From a virus, in IMG/VR virus record IMGVR_UViG_3300031696_000053, positions 1-25,494 of that record: 25,494 nt of DNA; one strand, 5' to 3'. Shown here one piece after another: positions 8,037 through 13,838 of this stretch. Each line of letters starts with the position of its first letter. Position 1 is the first letter of the stretch. The notes beneath the pieces were generated by a model. The model had not been told where the DNA came from and did no database searches. It saw only the letters and a list, made by a program, of their open reading frames with translations. Made by a program: the position numbers and the translations under genes.

Positions 8037-8064
8037 TTTATATACCTTATCTATACGATATCAA
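8037..8064 (-). promoter_or_regulatory. Probable sigma-70-type promoter of uvsY-uvsW
   Basis: Minus strand: TTGATA (8059-8064), 16-base spacer, TATAAA (8037-8042), with the uvsY ATG 20 bases downstream of the -10. Each hexamer has one deviation from consensus. It overlaps the last codons of the upstream tail-tube-like gene, as would be needed to express recombination genes before late genes. Confidence 0.55.
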
Positions 8065-8539
8065 AGTAGGTAAAACTGAACGATATCGGCGCAGTGATGT
8101 ATTGCACATCCGCCGCATTAGCAGTTAAGTTTACACTCCCAAGCAAAGTTGGGACGCAGTCTCTGTAGATGAATTTGTTCGTTGTGTTGTTGTGGCTAGA
8201 CAGTATGGACAGTGTAATGTCGGCTACTGAAGAAACTCCTGCATCACTCGCACGAACATCTTTAGTCTCAACCAAGCGTTCTAACCATGTGTACATTTCT
8301 TTATAACCACTCATGTCCTCATCTAATAGGATCTCCATAGTCAATTCGTCATACAGGATCTTATCACCAGCAGTATGAATTGCGACACGACTATACTGTA
8401 CCTCAGTCTGTGCTACAGATACTGATGGGTGTACTACCGATTGAACAAAGAACTCAAGGTTAGGATAGTTTTTCCTATTGATTGATACCTTGTATCCAGT
8501 TGGTTGTAAGAAGTTCTCGTTCTTGGTTAAAGTTGCCAT
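8051..8539 (-). CDS. Tail-tube-like virion protein (second gp19-type protein)
   Basis: A 162-residue protein resembling the T4 tail-tube superfamily. It has an N-terminal FLQPTGYKVSINRKNYPNLEF, then VQSVVHPSVSVAQTEV, LTMEILLDEDMSGYKEMYTW and a C-terminal ISFSFTYFDIV. The same order of strands, central helix and terminal beta strand appears in gp19. A true gp19 is present elsewhere (15562-16089), so this is a paralogue: perhaps a tube-initiator, baseplate or terminator subunit. The position between gene 23 and uvsY is where several marine T4-like phages carry a tail completion protein (gp3), which is an alternative. A good AAGGA Shine-Dalgarno site precedes the ATG, overlapping the iscA end region. 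Confidence 0.7.
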   Translation of the reverse strand: MATLTKNENFLQPTGYKVSINRKNYPNLEFFVQSVVHPSVSVAQTEVQYSRVAIHTAGDKILYDELTMEILLDEDMSGYKEMYTWLERLVETKDVRASDAGVSSVADITLSILSSHNNTTNKFIYRDCVPTLLGSVNLTANAADVQYITAPISFSFTYFDIV

Positions 8540-8548
8540 GGTCTTTCC

Positions 8549-8908
8549 TTAGAATTGTGGGACAGCTAGAGCATCGAGGTCGAAGTTTACGCTAACTCCA
8601 CATCCACAACTACTCTTAGCGTTGGGGTTATTGACTTCAAAGTTGCTTCCTGTGAGACTTTGCACATAGTCAACTTCAGTGCCAATTAGAAACATAACAC
8701 TAGCTGTGCTAATTACGAAGTTACCAGACTCACATTCAATGACTTCATCTTGAGGGTTTACTTCATCTGATTGCATTGTGCCCCAATCATACTCAAATCC
8801 TGCGCAACCACCACCTTTAAGGTTTAGGCTAATCGCATAACAATCGTTCTCAATACAAAGCCTACTAATCTGTGCATCTGCTTTGGGGGTTACTGTGCAT
8901 ATAGTCAT
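8549..8908 (-). CDS. A-type Fe-S cluster carrier (IscA/ErpA/HesB family)
   Basis: Small carrier that binds an Fe-S cluster or iron and passes it to target proteins. From the chosen start it has 119 residues, the normal length of the family. The three conserved cysteines are present: C35 in GGGCAGFEY and C101/C103 in SCGCG, nearly the same numbering as E. coli IscA. The frame is open six codons further up (8926), but I chose the ATG at 8908: AGGAG lies just before it, and the late promoter TATAAATA (8930-8937) would start transcription near 8923. It is co-transcribed with the tail-tube-like gene, so it is a late gene. Whether it serves the virion or host metabolism is not shown. Confidence 0.92.
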   Translation of the reverse strand: MTICTVTPKADAQISRLCIENDCYAISLNLKGGGCAGFEYDWGTMQSDEVNPQDEVIECESGNFVISTASVMFLIGTEVDYVQSLTGSNFEVNNPNAKSSCGCGVSVNFDLDALAVPQF

Positions 8909-8929
8909 ATAGTTTCTCCTCTTCATGTC

Positions 8930-8937
8930 TATTTATA
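8930..8937 (-). promoter_or_regulatory. T4-type late promoter of the iscA-like gene
   Basis: Exact TATAAATA on the minus strand, 21 bases before the chosen ATG at 8908. The predicted transcript starts about 7 bases downstream and keeps the AGGAG Shine-Dalgarno site. Confidence 0.8.
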
Positions 8938-8947
8938 CTCAAAAATA

Positions 8948-9208
8948 ATGCTTGACTGTGCATTTCGAATCATATATAAAGATGGTATAGCAACAGAGAA
9001 AGAGATCGGCATGCACACGAAAAACAGTTATTTCTTTGAGTCAAAAGAAGAAGCGCAAAAGTATATGGAAGGGTTTAATATGCCAAATACTGGAAGCCCT
9101 GATCGTGATACATATGTAACAGGACCTTTCGATCATGATAGCGGTCACCAAGTTGGAGACCCAAAACATCAAGTCGGGTTTTCTGTCCACGTTGAAATCT
9201 ATAAGTAG
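8948..9208 (+). CDS. Small unknown protein, plus-strand island gene 1
   Basis: An 86-residue protein, not recognised. It has mixed alpha/beta character: FRIIYKDGIATEKEI, then YFFESKEEAQKYMEGF, and a His/Asp-rich C-terminal half (GPFDHDSGHQVGDPKHQVGF). There is no signal peptide. The start is uncertain. The ATG at 8948 has no Shine-Dalgarno site and would give a leaderless or near-leaderless message. An in-frame ATG at 9011 follows a purine-rich GAGAAAGAGAT and lies downstream of a TTGACT-17-TATAAA promoter inside the first codons; it would give 65 residues. It is followed by the next plus-strand gene after 11 bases. Confidence 0.65.
   Translation: MLDCAFRIIYKDGIATEKEIGMHTKNSYFFESKEEAQKYMEGFNMPNTGSPDRDTYVTGPFDHDSGHQVGDPKHQVGFSVHVEIYK
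8952..8980 (+). promoter_or_regulatory. Sigma-70-type promoter of the plus-strand island
   Basis: TTGACT (8952-8957), 17-base spacer, TATAAA (8975-8980). Each hexamer has one deviation. It lies inside the 5' end of the longer reading of the 86-residue ORF, so either the shorter start at 9011 is real or the promoter mainly serves the following 248-residue gene. Confidence 0.6.
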
Positions 9209-9219
9209 GAGATAAGAAG

Positions 9220-9966
9220 TTGCGGCCCCAGTATGAAATAGTTGTCCCATACCAACACCAATATGAATCAAGTGAACCTCTTCTGCAAACTGTGGAAGAT
9301 GGTCATCGTTATGCTATGTTTGTCAAAGGTAATGACCATCTGATCAACGGCAGAACATATTGTTTTAAAGATGAGGACGGTAACTATGTTAGTTCATTCG
9401 TTAGCCAATATTCTGACATCATAGACAATAACCTAGAACCTGAGATTAAAGATGCTGTGCGTGGGTTACATGAGAAGGGTTACTTAACCTTTACATCCTG
9501 TCAAGGCCATGACGATTCTAAGCACAGATACATTGGTGTATTATTCAACACCAAAGAACAAAAGAAAGAATTCATATCAGATGTAGATAACCTTAAGTGT
9601 GATATCCATTGGTATGATAATTGTATTAACACTGTCGAAAGACCTTGTGATGAAGTCCCTTGGTGGTCTGATGGTGGTATTACGTTGCATATTGTATATG
9701 ACGATTCATTGTATGAAGGTGCTCCACAACAACGTAGAAGGCAAAGACCTTACACAGATTTAGATCTAACTAAGTTTTGGAATATACAAACTTGTAGGAA
9801 TTATCAACACTACGAATGTGTTGTACTTTCATTTGGATATCCTATGTTAGAGAAATCGAGATGGAAAACACTTAAGAAGCATTTCTTCTATAACCACTAT
9901 AAGGTTACAAGTGCATATCATCAATTCGTAAGCAAAGTGAATAAGCTACCTGAGTATTTGGCATAA
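9220..9966 (+). CDS. Unknown 248-residue protein, plus-strand island gene 2
   Basis: Not assigned to a family. It carries GLHEKGYLTFTSCQGHDDSK (about 83-101). A Gly-x-x-Thr-x-x-Ser-Cys-x-Gly-His pattern of this kind recurs in small phage proteins of unknown function and faintly recalls the SC-G motif of TYW3-like proteins. It is rich in Tyr, His and Trp (WWSDGGITLHIVYDD near 155-169). The start is a TTG at 9220, chosen because TAGGAGAT lies 6 bases before it; the next in-frame ATG is at codon 33. It is transcribed with the 86-residue gene and converges on gene 23. The hairpins at 9972-10038 separate the two. Confidence 0.75.
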   Translation: MRPQYEIVVPYQHQYESSEPLLQTVEDGHRYAMFVKGNDHLINGRTYCFKDEDGNYVSSFVSQYSDIIDNNLEPEIKDAVRGLHEKGYLTFTSCQGHDDSKHRYIGVLFNTKEQKKEFISDVDNLKCDIHWYDNCINTVERPCDEVPWWSDGGITLHIVYDDSLYEGAPQQRRRQRPYTDLDLTKFWNIQTCRNYQHYECVVLSFGYPMLEKSRWKTLKKHFFYNHYKVTSAYHQFVSKVNKLPEYLA

Positions 9967-10007
9967 AAAAAGGCTACCGCCTTAGTTGATACCTAGAAGC
10001 GATAGCC
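9965..10007 (-). terminator. Rho-independent terminator of gene 23
   Basis: On the minus strand GGCTATCG (10007-10000) pairs with CGGTAGCC (9979-9972), eight pairs with one G-U wobble, followed directly by seven T residues (9971-9965). This is the classic intrinsic terminator layout and ends the long head-tail transcript. Read on the plus strand the stem has one C-A mismatch and no U-run, so it is directional. Confidence 0.85.
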
Positions 10008-10018
10008 AAATTTGTGTG

Positions 10019-10038
10019 GGTGGGGTTTAATCCCCACC
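10019..10038. terminator. Second hairpin between convergent genes
   Basis: GGTGGGG and CCCCACC form a perfect 7-base-pair GC-rich stem with a 6-base loop (10026-10031). It is symmetrical and can form in either transcript. It has only a weak T-rich tail on the plus side, so it may slow or end transcription from the plus-strand island or protect the 3' end of the gene 23 message. Confidence 0.5.
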
Positions 10039-10051
10039 TCATTTGTTATGT

Positions 10052-11368
10052 TTATGCAGAAACCATGATGTTGTCTACACGGAAGATTCTGTAGTATTGG
10101 TTAGTCTTAGCAGTTGCCAAGCCATCACGTCCAGAGGCCGCACCAACGAATGGGTTAGAAACCATGCCGTAGCGTGTTTTGAAACCGATTTTTGGTTGGA
10201 AGTTATCTTCACCAACAGCCCGCATCATTGTAAGCGGTACGTATGGGCAATAGAATACACCAGCATCGTATGGGTTAGAACCCTTATAGCCGACTGTTAC
10301 ATAGTCTACGGTTGCATATGGGTCAATATAGACTTTTGTACGTCCGTTAAGAACACCAGCAAACAAGTTACCTGTGTCATCTACGTTCAAGTTAGCCGCA
10401 ATAGCTGGAGCGTAATCCAACATGCCAGCCGCCGCTAGTGCAGAAGCAACATCAGAAGAACACATAACTACGTTACCTTTTCCTCTACGTGTTTCTTTAG
10501 CAATTGCGTTTGCTTCACGTTCGATTTGTACCATCAAACCTTTAAACTTCTCAGCAGACCAACGACCATCAGCATCTGTGCTCATGTTGAAGATACCACG
10601 GATTGCAACGTTAGACTGTTGTGCACCTGATTTAGCTTGTGAGTTGATTGTACGGATTACTTCACGGTTCATTTCGCTCAAGATTTCAGTTGACAAGATA
10701 TTTGCCAATTCTGTTTCAGCATCCAAACCATGGATAGCTTTCAAGTCTTGTGCTAGTTCTAGTGAGTACTCAGCTTTCAAAGCACGTGATTTTGCAGTCA
10801 CTGTTGCTTTTTCGATTGAGAAGCCCATTTCAGCAAAAGCGTTACCAGCGGCATCGCCAAGTGCTTCAGCAGAGTCTGTAGCCATTCCGCCACCCGAAAG
10901 TGCAGTCAAACGGTCTGAGTCAATTGTTTTCACATCGTTTGCGTTTGCAACGTCAAGACCTGATGGGCTTGCTGGTTGTGCGGCAGAGTTCTGTGTACCT
11001 GAGAAGCGTGTATCTGCTTCGTTGAACAAAGCTTCTGTACCACCTTGTGATGTGTACTTTGACTTCATTGCGAAGATCAAGCCTGTTGGACCTGACATTG
11101 GCTGAACACCAGCAAGGTCATATGCCAACATGTTTGGAGCGGCACGACGAACTAGTGAGATCAAGATTGGATCCCAGTTTGCTACGTTTGAGCCTGTTGC
11201 GTTAGTCGGTGCGGCTTCAGTCAACTGACGCTCTTCAAGAAGAGCCTTTTCAGTGTTTTCCAAAAGAGCGGCAGTTACCGAGCGTTTGTGCGAGTCTGTA
11301 ATGGAACCAGCAGTTTCTTCGTTAAGAACTGGTGACCATTTTTCGACTAGGTTGTCGTATGTATTCAT
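10052..11368 (-). CDS. gp23: Major capsid protein gp23
   Basis: HK97-fold major head protein, 438 residues as precursor (T4: 521; marine relatives are shorter). Recognised from NWDPILISLVRRAAPNMLAYDLAGVQPMSGPTG, the most conserved block of gp23, and the C-terminal GMVSNPF. The sequence QLTE-A at residues 48-52 fits the gp21 protease site (I/L-x-E before A/G), so the mature protein probably starts at Ala52; T4 gp23 loses a comparable 65-residue N-terminus. The ATG follows AAAAGGG. No late promoter lies directly upstream, so it depends on transcripts from further up (genes 22/21 and beyond). It ends at an intrinsic terminator. Confidence 0.97.
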   Translation of the reverse strand: MNTYDNLVEKWSPVLNEETAGSITDSHKRSVTAALLENTEKALLEERQLTEAAPTNATGSNVANWDPILISLVRRAAPNMLAYDLAGVQPMSGPTGLIFAMKSKYTSQGGTEALFNEADTRFSGTQNSAAQPASPSGLDVANANDVKTIDSDRLTALSGGGMATDSAEALGDAAGNAFAEMGFSIEKATVTAKSRALKAEYSLELAQDLKAIHGLDAETELANILSTEILSEMNREVIRTINSQAKSGAQQSNVAIRGIFNMSTDADGRWSAEKFKGLMVQIEREANAIAKETRRGKGNVVMCSSDVASALAAAGMLDYAPAIAANLNVDDTGNLFAGVLNGRTKVYIDPYATVDYVTVGYKGSNPYDAGVFYCPYVPLTMMRAVGEDNFQPKIGFKTRYGMVSNPFVGAASGRDGLATAKTNQYYRIFRVDNIMVSA

Positions 11369-11383
11369 TGGAATAATTCCCTT

Positions 11384-12397
11384 TTACTTTTGAGATTTTC
11401 TGATTGCAGAAAGGTAGGTTTGCATCACGTCTGAAGTTGCTTCGGAGATTGCATCAGATGCATCGTCTACAGTTTCTTCTGCGATAGTGGATTCAATTGC
11501 TTCTGGTTTGAAATTTGCTTCCTTCACGATTGCAACTTTTTCTGCAAACGATTCAGCATCATGGAATTCAAAACCTTCAACTAATTTGGTTAGTTTTTCA
11601 ACTTGGGTATCTGCCAAACCTTTAGATGCTTCAGCAATAACTGCTTCACGTCTAAATGTGTCTAGCTCTACAGACAATGACATTGCTTCTTCAGTGCGCT
11701 CGTTAATTGCTGTTTCCAGTTCTTTAACTTGCTCAGATAGATCGTCAACTAGGTCGAGTTTCTCATCTGGTACTGCAATGTAAGATTCGGTGAATACGTC
11801 TTTCAACTTCTCCATGAATCCTTCTGCGATTTCTGTGCGAAGTCCTGATTGAATGGCAACTTTGTTGTCCTCAACCCATGACTCAACTACATAGTTTAGG
11901 TAGCTATCAACTTGTTCAGCCAATTCAGCTTTCTGTGTAGAAAGTTCTTCAGCTAATTCAGTTGCATAAGTTTCTTCCAGACGATCAATTTCCTCTGTAA
12001 GCTTGGCTTTAATAGCAGATTCAAAGATAATGCTGGTTTTAGTCTTGAACTCTTCGGAAAGAGTTGCTTCAGACTCAACTAATGCATCAAGTTCATTAGT
12101 ATAGTTGAATTCTACTGCACTAGCTTCTGCTACTGCGGTTCCTTCAGCGTCTACTTCTTCGCCCATCATTTTACCGTAACTTGCCTGAAGATCTGTTTTC
12201 TTCATCTTAGACAATTTACCGTACATTGCATTAATCATTCCAGCTTTGGTCTTTGGTGCCGCCGCCTGTGTTGTTGCTTTTGCGGCTTTATCGACAGAGT
12301 CGACAGAGTTCGCTTCAGCGTTTTTTGGATCATGAGCTTCTTCCACAACGTTCTCGTCATGGAGTTCTGCATCGATGATCTGAGTTTCTTCAGACAT
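11384..12397 (-). CDS. gp22: Prohead core scaffold gp22
   Basis: Major internal scaffold of the prohead, removed by the gp21 protease. The protein has 337 residues, longer than T4 gp22 (269). It is almost entirely Glu/Ala/Lys-rich helix and coiled coil. Several sequences fit the gp21 cleavage rule: IAE192-G, IAE256-A, LVE274-G and ISE319-A. This is what is expected of a protein cut to small peptides before packaging. The ATG follows AAAGGAG at good spacing. It sits between the protease and capsid genes, as in T4. The N-terminal 50 residues are Ala/Thr-rich and of low complexity. Confidence 0.92.
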   Translation of the reverse strand: MSEETQIIDAELHDENVVEEAHDPKNAEANSVDSVDKAAKATTQAAAPKTKAGMINAMYGKLSKMKKTDLQASYGKMMGEEVDAEGTAVAEASAVEFNYTNELDALVESEATLSEEFKTKTSIIFESAIKAKLTEEIDRLEETYATELAEELSTQKAELAEQVDSYLNYVVESWVEDNKVAIQSGLRTEIAEGFMEKLKDVFTESYIAVPDEKLDLVDDLSEQVKELETAINERTEEAMSLSVELDTFRREAVIAEASKGLADTQVEKLTKLVEGFEFHDAESFAEKVAIVKEANFKPEAIESTIAEETVDDASDAISEATSDVMQTYLSAIRKSQK

Positions 12398-12408
12398 GCT
12401 GTACTCCT

Positions 12409-13071
12409 TTACATGCTTTTTGTTTTGAGTAACGAGAGGAAATTCTTAAACTCACGTGTTTGAGCCTCATAGAGGTCAGCACGTGGAGCCTTCTTAATCT
12501 CAGTCTCCATTCTTTCAATTTCTCTTGCTTCGATTACGCCGTTATTCCAAACCCAGTCCACACCTTCCATTATTCCATTTACGAAAGCTTGCGGGGCGGA
12601 TGGATCTTGTACAATATCAACTGTATTTAGAATGAAATCGTCTTTGACCATTGTTACGCCGTTTCTCTGTTCGAGACTACCCATACCACGAGTTGACACA
12701 CCTAGTTGAACACCACCATCCAGCAGACCTTTTACAATCTTACCCATAGGTGTATCCAATATTTGCGCCTTACCCATCACATTATCACCAGCCCATTCGA
12801 GCTTGGTGATTAGATGGGATACCTTGTCTAAGTTAACAGTCGGACCTTCGGGGTGATTTAACTCACCAACTGCTCTCTTAGTCATTACTTGATCCGTAAC
12901 GTATTTATCTACTGCCTTCTCCATTATGGCTTTAGGGTAGATCCGTCCATTACGGTTTTTTGATTCAGCCATTGCAAAGATACCTTCGATAGCATACGAT
13001 TTCTCGCCTTTATCGTTAGCCTCGACTATGCATTGCACATCGGTCTCAGTATACTCTGTAATTAGCTTCAT
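12409..13071 (-). CDS. gp21: Prohead maturation protease gp21
   Basis: Serine protease of the herpesvirus/T4 prohead protease group, 220 residues (T4: 212). Probable catalytic residues: H73 in GELNHPEGP and S126 in LGVSTRGMGSL, with an Asp in VDIVQDPSAP (about 152-160). A C-terminal RADLYE-AQ at 197-204 fits its own cleavage rule (L-Y-E before A), so self-removal of the last 18 residues is likely. The ATG follows GAGG at 8 bases and comes 5 bases after the preceding small ORF. It processes gp22, gp23 and the core proteins encoded on either side of it. Confidence 0.95.
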   Translation of the reverse strand: MKLITEYTETDVQCIVEANDKGEKSYAIEGIFAMAESKNRNGRIYPKAIMEKAVDKYVTDQVMTKRAVGELNHPEGPTVNLDKVSHLITKLEWAGDNVMGKAQILDTPMGKIVKGLLDGGVQLGVSTRGMGSLEQRNGVTMVKDDFILNTVDIVQDPSAPQAFVNGIMEGVDWVWNNGVIEAREIERMETEIKKAPRADLYEAQTREFKNFLSLLKTKSM

Positions 13072-13075
13072 CGAT

Positions 13076-13345
13076 TTATCCTCTAGGAATAGTAATAGAA
13101 GTTAGTCTAACTCCAGCATTTGCTGAAAACAATTCTTCTACAGATTTCTTTGGAATGATACACGTATCACCACCAGCCAATGTCATTGAGCCAATGATGG
13201 TGTTATTTTCCAGTTGCAATGTGATCAAATGGGCAGTAGTTGTTGTATTCACACATCTAACCAATCTGGCACTACCTACGGTGGAGCCACTTGCGGTTAA
13301 TGTTGGTGAGGCAATTTCTGCACTCAATGGTTGATAATATTGCAT
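13076..13345 (-). CDS. Small unknown, probably virion-associated protein
   Basis: An 89-residue beta-rich protein: Ser/Thr/Ala-rich start (LSAEIASPTLTASGSTVGSAR), then LVRCVNTTTTAHLITLQLENN and a TLAGGDTCIIPKKSVEELFSA motif. The pattern of alternating strands with 'GS-TLAGG-x-x-x-IPK' recalls short structural proteins found beside gene 21 in marine T4-like phages, so a capsid or decoration role is possible but not shown. AAGGATAAGATAG precedes the ATG. It ends 5 bases before gene 21. Confidence 0.7.
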   Translation of the reverse strand: MQYYQPLSAEIASPTLTASGSTVGSARLVRCVNTTTTAHLITLQLENNTIIGSMTLAGGDTCIIPKKSVEELFSANAGVRLTSITIPRG

Positions 13346-13357
13346 CTATCTTATCCT

Positions 13358-13570
13358 TTAACTCTTATACTGTTTGACGAATTCCGCCCCAGCCTCTTTA
13401 GCTGTATTTAGGTCACGGAATGTGTCCAACTTGTCATTGTCAACGTAGGTAACAAACTTGTTTTTTATTTTGTGAACCATTATGCTAATACCAGCAATTT
13501 TGGTATCGAAGACATGTTCGCCCGGAGGCATCTTCTTCTTAGCTTCACGTATCTCTGAGAACGACTTCAT
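13358..13570 (-). CDS. Small protein at the gene 68 position of the prohead core block
   Basis: A 70-residue basic protein: MKSFSEIREAKKKMPPGEHVFD, then KIAGISIMVHKIKNKFVTYVD, and a C-terminal helix (LNTAKEAGAEFVKQYKS). It holds the place of T4 gene 68 (prohead core) between 67 and 21. Sequence likeness to gp68 itself is not obvious, so the name rests on order. The frame extends to a TTG at 13591, but I chose the ATG at 13570: an AAAGGG Shine-Dalgarno site precedes it, and the late promoter (13596-13603) would start transcription about where that TTG lies. Confidence 0.75.
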   Translation of the reverse strand: MKSFSEIREAKKKMPPGEHVFDTKIAGISIMVHKIKNKFVTYVDNDKLDTFRDLNTAKEAGAEFVKQYKS

Positions 13571-13595
13571 AGATGTTACCCTTTGTTTCAACTAT

Positions 13596-13603
13596 TATTT
13601 ATA
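13596..13603 (-). promoter_or_regulatory. T4-type late promoter in the prohead core block
   Basis: Exact TATAAATA on the minus strand, 25 bases before the chosen ATG of the gene-68-position ORF. It would drive this ORF, the 89-residue ORF and genes 21, 22 and 23 as one late unit down to the terminator at 9965. Confidence 0.8.
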
Positions 13604-13616
13604 ACAATTAAATTCT

Positions 13617-13838
13617 CTATTTGTTCTCATTATCAATTTCTTCTACTTCTGTAGCGTCATTATCAACTGCAACATCTTCACCACCATTGTGAATGATATT
13701 AGCAACTGCAATCTTCTCAGCATCTAGTGCGTCACCAATCTTTGCAGTCATCATGTCTTGGAACGTTGGTTCCGCTTTTGCAAAGTCTTTGACTGCCACT
13801 TGATCAATGAAGTTCGTTAGTGTATCGTTCATTTCCAT
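13617..13838 (-). CDS. gp67: Prohead core protein, gp67-like
   Basis: A 73-residue acidic protein directly after gene 20, the place of T4 gene 67 (80 residues). It is helical at first (LTNFIDQVAVKDFAKAEPTFQDMM), followed by ALDAEKIAVANII and an Asp/Glu-rich, probably disordered tail (DVAVDNDATEVEEIDNENK). The acid tail is typical of gp67. The call rests on order, size and composition. The ATG overlaps the gene 20 stop by one base (TAATG). A second in-frame ATG two codons later is possible. Confidence 0.72.
   Translation of the reverse strand: MEMNDTLTNFIDQVAVKDFAKAEPTFQDMMTAKIGDALDAEKIAVANIIHNGGEDVAVDNDATEVEEIDNENK

Noticed and set aside
10422-11105. 227-codon plus-strand open frame
   Set aside because: Lies wholly antisense to gene 23, has a Ser/Ala-rich composition that mirrors capsid codons, and has no ribosome site; treated as a shadow.
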